In this document: piece after piece, positions 34,071 through 45,400 of the stretch
Layout of the letters: each line of letters starts with the position of its first letter
Numbering within the stretch: position 1 is the first letter of the stretch
Origin: Linum tenue
Taxonomy: Eukaryota > Streptophyta > Magnoliopsida > Malpighiales > Linaceae
DNA length: 64,000 bases
Reading direction: 5' to 3'
Assembly: GCA_946122785.1 (NCBI GenBank)
Contig: CAMGYJ010000009.1
Location: 4,804,937 to 4,868,936, forward strand
Translations under genes and position numbers: made by a program
Notes under the pieces: model-generated
What the model was told of the DNA's origin: nothing
Seen by the model: the letters and a program-made list of their open reading frames with translations, nothing else
Database searches by the model: none

Positions 34071-36239
34071 ATGGCCGCTTGCCCATCTAGCATCAGGCTC
34101 TCGCAAGCTCTTGATTTTCACAGAGACGTCACCATCAGCCGGGCATGGCGTCCGAATCCGACGATCCGCCCCAGGTTCAGAACCTCAGCCTTCCCGTCCG
34201 TCAAAAATCAGAAACTAGGCATCGTTATGAGTATGTCTGGGCCGGACGACCCGACCCATTCGAGCGGCGTGGCTGAAGTGATTGGCAAAGAAGTGGGTAC
34301 TGATTTCGGGTCCGGGAAGGCTAATGGGTTACTGGACAGTGGAAGCGAACTGAAGACTGACGGTGGCTCCGGTGGAAATGGGAGCTTTTCCGGTGGAGGA
34401 GGGGCCGGGACCGGTGGCGGAGGAGGTGGCGGCAGCGGCGATGAAGGGGAGAAAGGCGAAGAAGAGGATGATCAGTTTGGGCCGCTTATGAAGTTTGAAG
34501 AGGTGATCAAGGAGACGGAGGCTAGAGGGGCAACCCTTCCTTCTGACATGCTGGAGGCTGCAAAGACTGAGGGGATCCGTAAATTGCTTCTCTTCAGATA
34601 CTTGGAGTTGCAGGTACCAAAAGATGATCGTTTTGAGATCATTATTGATTGGTTGTTCGATTTGATCCGAGCTTTCGCTGATTCTTGTTCTGTTCCTTTC
34701 ACTCATTCAGGGTGCTGGTGGGATTTTGGGCTTTCTGATGGAGTCTTGTGCTATTCTTCGGAATAGAATGTTGGCAGATCCCTCATTTCTCTTCAAAATT
34801 GGAACTGAGGTTAGTGACTGAAGCTTTTAGTTGTTATATTTGCAATGCACGCACTTGATCAAATAGGCATTTGGGTGAGATTTTGATTGTTGGCATTGCT
34901 ACGGGTAGGAGTGATGTAAGCTAATTCAATGGTATGCAGATAGTAATTGACACTTGTTGTGCCACATTTGCTGAAGTTCAAAAGAGGGGCAAGGACTTCT
35001 GGGCGGAGTTTGAACTGTATGTTGCAGATATGTTGGTCGGTGTGGTGGTTAACATAGCTTTAGTTGGTATGTTGGCCCCTTATGCACGTTTTGGGAAGTT
35101 AGCAGCTTCCAAGGGTTTACTGGGACAACTCCAATATGCTTATGCAGCTCTTCCCAGTAGGTTAGTAGTTCCATTCAAAAATGGGAATCCAGTTGCCTTC
35201 CTTTATCACAAAGAATAAAAAGGCATCTACCTTCACCGGTGTTCTTATGGTTTGTGGTTTTTGAATTTGGAGTTTGCCGTTTTGTTTGTTTCTGACACTG
35301 AAGTCATGACATGGTGCAGCGTGTTTGAAGCTGAAAGGCCAGGGTGCAGATTCTCCACCAAGCAGAGACTTGCCACCTACTTCTTCAAGGCAAGCTTGAT
35401 TCTCTTGCAAAGCTGCAGTAGTTAACCAGTTGTCTCTTATCGGTTTAACTCCTGATCACGAGCTGTCTAATGTCCAGGGTTTCATGTACGGGGCAGTCGG
35501 GTTTTCATGCGGTATTGTAGGCCAAGGCATAGCAAATCTCATCATGACTGCTAAGAGGTATGCCTTATATTGTCTAGATGAGCATAATTTATCAAAGCAG
35601 TTTGTTTCACTTATGGCCCCAACGTACTTGATTACTGGAACATAGAGCATAATAAACTCGTATGAAACGTGGCTGTGCCCTCTACTCTTAGAGTGGAATT
35701 TTGTGGTGTTATCAAAACTGCTCCAATCCTTCACAAATGCAGCTATCATTGATGTATCTTCTTTACATATTTCGAGTCCACTTCTCTTCCATTAATTTGA
35801 GATACAATATGTCTGAGTCAGGAGCATAAAGAAGTCAGAAGAAGACGTACCAGTGCCACCGCTGGTGAAGAGTGCAGCTCTCTGGGGTATTGCTCCTAAA
35901 ACTGTTTTTTTCTTTTCACTTCCTTTTCCGTATTGTAAAGTTCACGACTTATAATAGAAACAACTACATTGGATCTAGGGACATCTATGATCACTATTGC
36001 CTGCTTCCACCAACTGGTTCTTGACTGTTCCCCAAACATTTGCAGGTGTTTTCATGGCAGTGTCGTCCAATACCCGGTACCAAGTCGTTAATGGATTGGA
36101 ATGCCTTGTAGAGGCATCACCTCTGGCAAAGAGGATCCCACCAGTTGCTATGGCCTTCACCGTTGGGGTTCGATTCGCCAACAATGTATACGGTGGAATG
36201 CAGTTTGTCGACTGGGCTAGATGGAGTGGTGTACAGTAG
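34071..36239 (+). CDS. RE: RETICULATA / LCD1-family plastid-envelope protein (DUF3411)
   Basis: Seven exons: 34071-34613, 34711-34809, 34940-35160, 35320-35389, 35478-35557, 35822-35886 and 36046-36239, in frame for 423 residues (Arabidopsis RE is about 430). The fourth intron begins GC instead of GT. RE is needed for normal mesophyll development; mutants show pale interveins with green veins, and family members sit in the chloroplast envelope. The N terminus (MAACPSSIRLSQALDF..) is Ser/Arg-rich and acid-poor like a transit peptide. An acidic and glycine-rich linker (GGGGAGTGGGGGGGSGDEG) precedes the conserved DUF3411 region (about 145-420), with hydrophobic stretches (MLVGVVVNIALVGML, GFMYGAVGFSCGIVGQGIAN) and a well conserved end (NNVYGGMQFVDWAR). 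The molecular activity is unknown. It follows ATG1 on the same strand, as in Arabidopsis. Confidence 0.95.
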
Positions 36240-38084
36240 TTGGGGTGAGGGGAATGGTTTAGCAATCTGTTGTATCATCATTTTTTTAATGGCTGCAACT
36301 GCAATTAGGTCTTTTCCTTTGCCTAGGTGCAAATGAAATGAAATCGGCAGATGTAGTAAGTATTTTGCCTCAATGAATGGGTCTTGATGTCGGCCTTCGT
36401 ATTAGGGGTTGGCATTCGGTCGTTTCGGTCAAGCCTGAACCGAACTCGATCGAACTTGACTCTAACTACACCTCTATCAGCAATTGAGTTTGAACTTAGC
36501 TGTATTTCGGTTATTTTTACTTTGCACCAGAAACACACTTATGCTCATGTTCTGCCAAACTACTAAAACCAATCACCCAAACAGCAAGTACACACTACAC
36601 ACCACTTCTCACATCCATAGACAGTGACCTAGATCAGTTCACATTCGTTGGAGCGCCTAGCGTTTTTCTCGTATAAAATCGGCAACCAACTCCATGGCGG
36701 AAGAGGAAGTCACAAGTGGAGATTGACAATGTCGATGAAGTTTGGAGTAGAGAAGCTCACCGCGTCTTTTGCGGAGAAGACGGAGGAGAATTGTTGTCTG
36801 TTCGTACTTGCAACGACTGTTGGTCAGCGGTTGTTGTTGTAGGAGGCAATATAGTAAAAAACGTGTATTAAAATGCAAAAACGCACGTTTTTACGTTTCT
36901 GACTAGGCAAAACGCTTCAGTTTCTATGTAAAAACGTTAAAAAAGGTAAAAACGATCAAAAAAGTGTTTCTGATATGTTTTTGTACGTTTTCAGTTGAAG
37001 GAATTTCAACCAATCTCACACCGTCTCCAAACAAACCAGGAATCAGAACATTGATCCCTACAATCAAATCAACCGACAACCGGTATTAAACATGTCCTCA
37101 AAGTTTGAGGACGATCCAATGGTTGGTTTCTTTGGAGTCCTCCCTGGAACCAAATGCCCAGCTATAAGAAAATAAGGTTGCATCCTGTCTAACCAACAAT
37201 ATTTTTCCACTAACCAGAAATCATAACTACAATCCCAACGGTCGGATCGGATTCCATAAAGTATGGAACATGTTCTGCAAATTTGAGGACGATCCAACGA
37301 CGGTTTGTATGGGAATTCTCTCTTGAACTCATTGCTTTGCCGCAAAACGTAAACTTGGCTGCCACTTAAACCATCCAACTTTCCATTAGTTATAATTAAG
37401 CTCTTCAATTTTCAATTCCCTTAACACTCTTTTAGATTTAAAATGAGTTTAATCATAAGCCAATTAATCAAACACCTTCCTCATGTCGTAGTTAATCAAT
37501 TCAACTATTGCTTCATATTTAAAAATCACTCAATATTGGGATGGTGTTACCTTGATTAAATAGGAAAAGCATGGTGCCGGAGTTGAGAAGGCCCACGGTG
37601 GGAGAGACCACGACAATCACATGCAGAGGGCGACTCGACGACAAAGGAAGCTGGGCGCGACCCCTCTGCGGAAAGAGTGGAGTTGCGGTCGGCGACTGAT
37701 GCAATGTAGTTGTCAGCGGAGGAATTCTTATCCAATTCAAGGTGGCCACGCTATGGGGCATGGTTATATACTTTCGACATGCCCTGTCCACCTCCTCCCC
37801 TCTCGACCGCGTTCTATGCACATTCTATTTCAATTTCTTACAATATGTATTTATATTTCTCATATTTTGTTTTTCCTAACTAGTTAGACTTGATTTTTCA
37901 CCTAGTTAGACTCAATTATTTATTTTATTATCACTATTTTCATTCCTAAAGTAATTTTTCTTTATTTTAATGTAAAAAGTATATTTTGATTATATTTTTT
38001 AAAATAAAATGTAAGAGTGGGTCGATCCACTCGGATATTACCCGCCACAACATATGGTTAGTGGGAGCAAGAACGGGTATTGAC
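36240..38084. other. interval without a supported gene
   Basis: RE 3' flank, then a TAGGGGTTGGCATTCGGTCG fragment near 36402 that looks like one end of a hAT-like element related to the copy at 15951, with no matching right end. At about 37087 and 37267 a ~40-base phrase (ACATGT(C/T)CT..AA(A/G)TTTGAGGACGATCCAA) occurs twice as an imperfect direct repeat. Confidence 0.4.
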
Positions 38085-38358
38085 TAGGGGTGGACAATGG
38101 GTTGGTCCATACCGGACCACATCAGATCAAATAAATGTTTGGAACGGATCACACCGAATTGAATATAATATGGTTCGGTCCTTGTTTCTATGAATTTCAT
38201 AAATATTGAAGAAAAATGGACCGAATTTACATTTGGATCGGACCTAATGCACTTTTGGTCCGGTTCTTTATCATTAAATATCTTTCACCATTGAACCGTG
38301 GTTCTCCTTAGTTTGGTCCGATCCGGTCCGAAGCGGACCGGACCGATGCCCACCCTAA
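38085..38358. mobile_element. short hAT-like element (274 bp)
   Basis: Starts TAGGGGTGGACAATGGG and ends GATGCCCACCCTAA. The flanks GTATTGAC (38077-38084) and GTATTGAG (38359-38366) match at 7 of 8 bases. GGTCCG/CGGACC words are subterminal. The right tip seems to have lost one C. Confidence 0.7.
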
Positions 38359-39419
38359 GTATTGAGTATTGACTATTCAGATACCCAACCTGCCATCGGT
38401 AGAGTTGACTGCCAATGAGCGGGGCAGGCGTGATTCCAGACGGAGTCTGGTCGCCGGAGGAGGTACATGAGGGCAAATTATGAGCGTGTGCTGGGTAGCG
38501 CTAACTCGGAGTCCTTTGATTTGATTAACCCGGACGAGTTGGGAGGGTCAAGAACTCGGCGTGTTCTCGATGAGGAGCTGCTGACAAATCAAGCCAGCGG
38601 CCATTTCACAAGTTATCACTACTGCTACTGCTACTTCAGGGAGCGAAGAGAAAACTGGGTTCGTTTTCTTGGTGTTCGGATTGGGTAAAAGGAGGATTCT
38701 TTTTCGAGAAGTATTGGAGGGGGATTGAGAGAGAAAAAAAAGCTACGATCTTGGTAAAACGAGCTTCCTTTAATCTTTATGTCCCCGTTCCCATTTTGCT
38801 TGCTGGCTGGCTGGAATTTCTTACGTCCTGCCTTCCTTCTGAATTTTGATTTGAAGAGCTCGCTAGTTTAACCAGATTGTGCAAGGAAAGTCCGTTGTGT
38901 TTTCGTTGCTGTTCGGTCAAAAAAGGGCTAGCAGAATCAGGAAGATTCTTTTGTATGGCTTATTCAATGAGTGTGGCACCAGTTTGAGAAGATTGTGTGT
39001 CCACATAATGAGGGGATATCCTGGCCATACGAAAATTTACCAGGAAACAAACAGAAGCAGAACTTCCAAGAGGGGAGAACTACTATCTGGAGGTCTTGTC
39101 AATTGGTCATGGACATGGCGATGGGACCCATTTTACTGCCAGGTAGTGGCAGTGAGAACAAAAGGATTATTCAACACATCTTCTCAATGTGACAAAACTG
39201 CAATAATATGTGGTCTGAAATCTTTTCTGGGTCATGGAATGGAATCCAGACAATTTCAAGGGTTCCTTCGAACACCAGATATTTCCTTTTGTTGCTACAG
39301 CTGTGTTGATTTGAGCAGCCAGCTTCTGCAATTTGCAAACAAAAAGTGCAGGCAGAAGTCTTGGTAGCCAGCCTAGAACTTGCAAGGGAAAACCTGCAAC
39401 ACTTGCAGAGGTGATAAGA
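38359..39419 (+). other. presumed upstream/leader region of the dynein light chain gene
   Basis: No recognisable coding domain. Overlapping + frames at 38879-39367 do not resemble known proteins. The frame of the light-chain exon stays open up to a Met at 39333, so a longer N terminus is possible. Confidence 0.35.
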
Positions 39420-40680
39420 ATGTTGGAAGGGAGGGGTGTGGTGAGGGAGACAGACATGCCAGAGGAGATGCAAGGGCGTGTACTGGAACTGGCATACCAG
39501 GCTCTTGATCTTCATGAGGTTTCTGATTGCCAATCCATTGCTCATTATATCAAACAGGTGAATTCCTTATCACTCTCATGTTAGAAACGCCTTTTGGTCT
39601 TTGTTCATTTCAAATGAAAGTATTAGATTCTGGGGTATGCGTCTACAGTCAAATTCTGTGGAAAGGTACATTTCTTTTGGTGGGGAACGTATTTTCTGAT
39701 TAATAGATTGCAAAAGGGATCTGCCTTATGTCGCAACTAGAATCTTACATCTCTTGGATGGATGGAGGGAAAGTAAAGTGATGCTTTAGGGTTCACATAT
39801 AAGTTAGAAAGAGCATAGAGCCTTACCCTTTTGTATTGTGAAATCCTGTATCAAAACTAATGTTGCCCCCATCACACTCTTTCAATTTTGCTTATAGAAT
39901 AGGGAGTTGCTTTGAGCCTATAGTTATACACATGTGATTCCCCTTTTTGGCACACTTGTAAGCTGAATAGAGAGAATGATGAGAGAGAAACCCATCTCAT
40001 TTTCCATGGAAAAAATGGATCTTGTTTGTTTCTCAATTGAGCCATTTCATTGATATTGATCTTTCACAAGGAAAAGCCACTTTTCTCCCATAAACTTGTA
40101 TTGATTCCATATGATTAATGGTTAGGGTTCCCTGGGTTGCATTTCTTGCTACTGTGCTGGAACTTTTACTTTATAGAGTGTTTAGAATAATAAGCTCGGG
40201 GAATAAACTCCTGAATGAATAATGCTTTGAACTGATCAAATTTTTTTATTTGAATATGCTTTTTACTTGTTAGTGGGTCAAGAATCATGCATCAAAACCT
40301 TTGAGACTTTAGCCTTTAAGCAAAACCATGCATCAGAGCTACTCCAAGGCCTCACAGACTGCTGCTATTGTTGCATCAGTTCAAAAGATCATCCTATCTT
40401 CATTTTGAAATGTAATTTTTTTTTTACATATTTCACCCGTGTTAAAGCTTTGGGGATCGTGCAACAGAAATTTGATGAAGACTATGGAGCAGCATGGCAC
40501 TGCGTGGTTGGCAAAGAGTTTGGTTCCTGCATCACTCACCTCCGTGGAACTTTCATCTTCTTTGGGGTGGAGATGATGGAGTTTCTCATCTTCAAGGATG
40601 GCAACGACTTCAGCCTCACCAAGGAAGAAGCTGTTGGAGTTCTGCAACTGCAAGACTCCACCAAAAAGATCAAAACCTGA
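39420..40680 (+). CDS. LC8-type dynein light chain
   Basis: Two exons, 39420-39557 and 40468-40680, joined by a phase-0 GT-AG intron of 910 bp, giving 116 residues. Exon 1 encodes MLEGRGVVRETDMPEEMQ and SIAHYIKQ; exon 2 begins KFDEDYGAAWHC and continues VVGKEFGSCITH and TFIFFGVEMMEFLIFK. These match the LC8 fold (DMSEEMQ.., WHCIVGRNFGSYVTHE in animals). The MLEG start matches a plant subgroup; an in-frame Met at 39333 would add 29 residues. A roughly 20-residue Lys/Gln-rich tail follows the fold. LC8 proteins are dimeric hubs that bind short linear motifs; flowering plants lack dynein heavy chains, so the role must be dynein-independent. The family is clear; partners are unknown. Confidence 0.88.
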
Positions 40681-42279
40681 AAATAGATTTGCATACTTAA
40701 TCTCATTTTGTATGACTCGTCGTCCCTTTTCAGAATGTTATGTTTCTTCTCGTGAACAATTCAGAATGGAATATATCAGTTAGAATGGATTAAGTAAACA
40801 CAAGCCAGCCGTATTAGGATCTCTGTAAGAATCATAGTTTCAACTCGACCTGGTATGAGAAGAAACCAAGAGGGTGCAGACAAGGATGTAACCTGTGATT
40901 TGCACCAGTTCCAGACACCAGAGTTTCATTCATGCACATAATATGTAATACCTGAAATGGGAGATTCACTTGAAAATAAGGAAGAGGTGTTTGATTGTGA
41001 ATGAGTGAGGAGGAGGTAATCTGCATCCCGAGGATTAGAGCGAAAAATGTGATATGGCAATCTAAACCTCAGGATGCAGATTACCCAATCCTGACCCAAA
41101 TATAGGTATGAGATAGCACAGACATATGTAGTAGCTGATAGTTCTGGGTGGACACTTTCAGAAGAAGCTCCCACACTGGTACTGATGATGTGCATTGATG
41201 ATTTAGGGGGAAGGAAATTTATAGGGGAAACTCAGAAAGCAAAGCCAGATATTTACTCAATGGAAATGAAAATGAGTTTGTATAATTGAGTTTGGAAAAG
41301 GAGGAGGGGGAGACATATAAGATAAAGCAGATGATGATAAGGTGCTGGATGTTGGAACCCTCAAATGATTCTGATGGGTTCCTCTCCCAGCCAATCATCA
41401 TGTTGATACCTCAAACTTTCTTTGGACAATGATGGCTCTGTCTCATTTGACTGCTTTTCCCCCCCTGAACACAAGACTCCATTGACACACAGGCAGATCT
41501 TTTCTCTGCTGCTTGTGATAAAACGATTCCTTTCAAATCATTGCTCAGTTAGAAAGAAAAGGATGGGGGAAAAGCCAGAAATGGATACAATACAACCCAC
41601 ATCATGAGTGTCAAGAACCAGTTGTTTTCAATAACTCTAGTTGTTGCGAGAGATTCAATCGTAAATCGTATACCGTTTACTGACACGGAGGACCAACCCT
41701 GGCAGAGTGAAGTTGAAGCTTTTGAAGGAACAAACGGTATAAACTGAAGAATATGAATGCCCTCCAAGATGTTTATGTATATGTATATGTATAGTATGAT
41801 GTTCTTGGTCTGGATTCTCAAGCGCCACAAGGTGGAACCATGGAAGTGACTGATGATCATCACCATGGACAATAATGGCATATTCCAATTTATCATGACC
41901 GAGGGGTTCTGATAGGTTGAGCCTAGCTGTCCCCAGCTCCATTTTTTGAACTTGGGACTTGTCTTTTTGGGTAAAAAATGCAAGCAGGCCATTGCTGTTG
42001 CTGCATGCAGTAGCAGGGTGCTCATTCAAACTTAGGATACCCAATTCCTGCCTTCCAGGTCCACCTTTCCACACAAATTTGCCAAAACATAAATTTCCCA
42101 CAAACCGTATATAGTTCGCGACTTATGGAACATAAGTTGTTGTACAAAGATCGAAGCTAAGGACTTGATTGTAAACACTGTAATAGTTATAGGAATGTAA
42201 TGTAATATTTTTATATACTGCTAACTGCTTAGTACTTTGACTATTCGATATGTAACCAAATCGTGCTTAGTTTTTTGAT
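40681..42279. other. light chain 3' flank and interval up to the Copia element
   Basis: No gene I can support. Minus frames at 41549-42101 show no domain. One copy of a 77-bp repeat lies at 41609-41685. Confidence 0.35.
41609..41685. repeat. 77-bp TGTCAAGAACC...TGACA repeat, candidate solo LTR of a TRIM-like element
   Basis: Begins TGTCAAGAACCAGTTG and ends GTTTACTGACA. It is about 80% identical to two copies at 59519-59595 and 59729-59805, which are arranged as LTRs. The flanking pentamers (ATGAG/CGGAG) match only in part. Confidence 0.6.
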
Positions 42280-42284
42280 GTATC

Positions 42285-42499
42285 TGAAAGAATACAATGA
42301 AAGTGTACTTCTTCTCATATTCAACATCATTACAGGGCTTTGCCATTTATAGATAGCTAACATAGAGCTGTACAGATTTGAGATAGGATTTGCATAGATA
42401 TGATAATAAATGTGATGGCAGGTGTATGATCTGGAAGAGATTTGAGACTTGAATGTAGGAGTGAACTCCAAATAGTGTTTGCCTGTTGCTGTTCCATTA
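42285..42499 (-). repeat. 3' LTR of the Copia element
   Basis: 215 bp. On the + strand it starts TGAAAGAATAC and ends TGTTCCATTA. It differs from the 5' LTR at two sites (GCATAGATATG versus GCATAAATATG, and GTATGATCTGG versus GTATTATCTGG). Confidence 0.95.
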
Positions 42500-45400
42500 T
42501 GCCCCCGCAAGTGAAACCTCGTGGAGGTGAAACTTGGAACAAAACCGTTGAAAGGGTAGCCGAGTGAGAGGCTTTGTGAGCACATCTGCGAGTTGATCTG
42601 TAGCGGGTAGGTAACGGACATGTAGTTGATTCTTGTTCACACGGTCTCGGACGAAATGAAATTCAATTTCCAAATGTTTTGACCGATTATGAAAAACAGG
42701 GTTATGCGCCAAATAGGTGGCCCCTAAGTTATCACACCAGAGCACCGGGGATGAAGGAAGTGGTTGACCGAGTTCGGAGAGAAGCGCTTGAAGCCAAATA
42801 ACCTCTGATGCCAATGTAGCCAAGGCGCGATACTCACACTCGGTCGAAGATCTGGCCACCGACTTCTGTTTCCTAGTAGACCAGGAAACTAGGTTCTGTC
42901 CGTAGAATACAGCATAGCCTGTAATTGATTTACGATCTTTTGGACAGGAAGCAAAGGAGGCATCTGAATATCCATGAAGCTGTGGTTGAGATGAGCGCTG
43001 GAAAATGAGTCCGGTGGTGAGGGTTCCTCGAAGATAACGCATAATGCGCTTCACAGCAGACCAGTGGGCATCCGTTGGAGAGTGTTGAAACTGGGAAACA
43101 TGATTGACTGCGAAGGAAATATTCGGCCTTGTGAAACTCAAATACTGTAGACCGCCAACAATACTGCGGTATAACCCAGGATCATGAAATACTGGAGATG
43201 TATCAGATGCACTTTGAATAAGCTGATCTGCAGTACTGGGAGTAGAGATCGCTTTTGCTTCAGACATACCAGACCGCTGCAATATTTCAATAATGTACTT
43301 GCGTTGATGTAAAATTAAACCTGTAGCAGAGTGATGGACCTCTAGTCCCAAAGAATATGAAAGTTGCCCAAGATCTCTAAGAGCAAACCGGGATCGAAGA
43401 AATGTTATGAGTTGCTGAATTGTGGAGGAATGATTGCCGGTGATCACTATATCATCCACGTAGACCAACATATACAATGTAACCCCTCCAGCTTTGTAGA
43501 TGAAGAGAGATGGGTTCGTCTTCGACGCAATGAATCCAAAATCGCGAAGAGCTTGTGACAAACATCGAAACCATGCCCGGGGTGCTTGACGAAGACCATA
43601 TATAGACTTTTTAAGGCGACAAACATGGTCGGGACGGTCCGGATCGATGAATCCTTGTGGTTGACGCATGTATACTTCTTCCTGTAATGTGCCGTGAAGG
43701 AAGGCATTGGAGATATCTAGCTGATGCAGCGGCCAAGAGTGTGATACAGCAATGCCCAAAATAAGTCGTAAAGTTGCTGGCTTGAGAACTGGACTGAAAG
43801 TTTGGCCAAAGTCATGTCCCGGAATCTGCTCAAAGCCACGGGCGACAAGGCGGGCCTTGTAGCGCTCGATTGTGCCATCAGGATTAGTCTTGATAGCAAA
43901 CACCCATTTGTTAGATATCAAATTGCAATCAAGTGGTGGAGGAACTAGGTCCCAAGTGTGATTGTGAATTAAAGCATCAAATTCGGAGGCCATGGCAGCT
44001 CTCTAGTGAGCAATTTTCATCGCCTGGGCAGCCGTGGTTGGAAGAGCTGTTGTAGTAGATGCTATGAAATGTCGCGGCTTTAATTTGCCGGTTTGTGAGC
44101 GAGTGGTCATGCGTTGTGGAGGAGGAGGTGGGACGGAGGTAGGAAGGATCCTGGGTGAGGGGTTAAATGGAGGTCGAGGTTGAATAGATGAACGGCGGAA
44201 ATAAGTTTTGAGCTGTGGAGGAGACACGGCTGAAAGGGGAGCAGATGGGGAGGAGATTGTTGTTTGGTGGGCAGGGGACAATGGTTTGGGGTGTGATGTG
44301 GATGGGTCAGAGATGGGTGGAGGATTGGATGCGGATGAGGAAGCGGAGGGAGACAACGTGGTGGTTGAAGTTGGGCCAAGTAAAGGTGGCCCTGGATGGG
44401 GAGATGTAGGAGGAATGGGGCCTAGAATGGATGGTTCAGAATGTGAAGTTTGAGAAAGAAGGGGGTTGGGTAAATGAATGGGGGAGCTGTCTAAAAATTG
44501 TTGGAGGGAAGGAGTAGGAGAGGGGGGTTGAGAAGTGGTGACATAAGGAAAAATGGACTCATCAAAGAGAACATGTCGACTGATATAAATTCGACTTGTT
44601 GCCCGATCAAGACAACGATAACCTTTGTGTAACTTACTATAACCCAAGAAAACACAAGGAATAGAACGTGGCTGAAGTTTATTAGATGTATACGGACGAA
44701 GCCACGGATAGCAAAGACACCCAAAGGCACGAAGACTAAGAATATCTGGCAGCTGTTTGAACAAGACAGTGAAAGGTGAGAGATTATTTAGAAGAGGTGT
44801 GGGAGTGCGATTAATAAGATAGCAGGCGGTGTCAAATGCAAGAGGCCAGTATTTGAGGGGAATTTGGGCATGATGCAACATGGCAAGACCGTTGTTAACT
44901 ATGTGACGGTGCTTGCGTTCAGCACACCCATTCTGCTCAGGAGTATGAGGACACGAGGATCTATGAGTAATACCATGAGTTGCAAGATAAGATGTGAGGG
45001 CTTGATATTCTCTACCCCAGTCAGATTGAAAATTTTTAATGGGAAGGCCAAAATATTTTTCAACAAGCTGACGGAATTGAGTGAACACGCTTATAAGCTT
45101 AGACTTATAGCGAAGAAAATATATCCAGGTGAACTTACTGTAATGATCATAAAACAAAACATAATACGATTGTTGATCATAAGAACGAACAGGAGCGGGG
45201 CCCCAAAGATCACTACAAATAAGTTCTAAAGGAGCAGATGCACGATAAGCGGAAGTTGGAAATGGAAGTTTATGAATCTTACTAAGTGAACATCCATGAC
45301 ATAAAGTAGAAGATTCGGGGGAGTATTTGATTTGATGAGAAGACAAAAGGTGGCGAACAACTCGCAAATTTGCATGACCAAGACGCTGATGCCAGAGATC

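Noticed and set aside
38879..39367. 162-codon + frame upstream of the light chain
   Set aside because: No similarity to known proteins; a different frame from the LC8 exon; likely leader or intron sequence.
41549..42101. Two overlapping minus frames next to the Copia element
   Set aside because: No domain; they include part of the 77-bp repeat.
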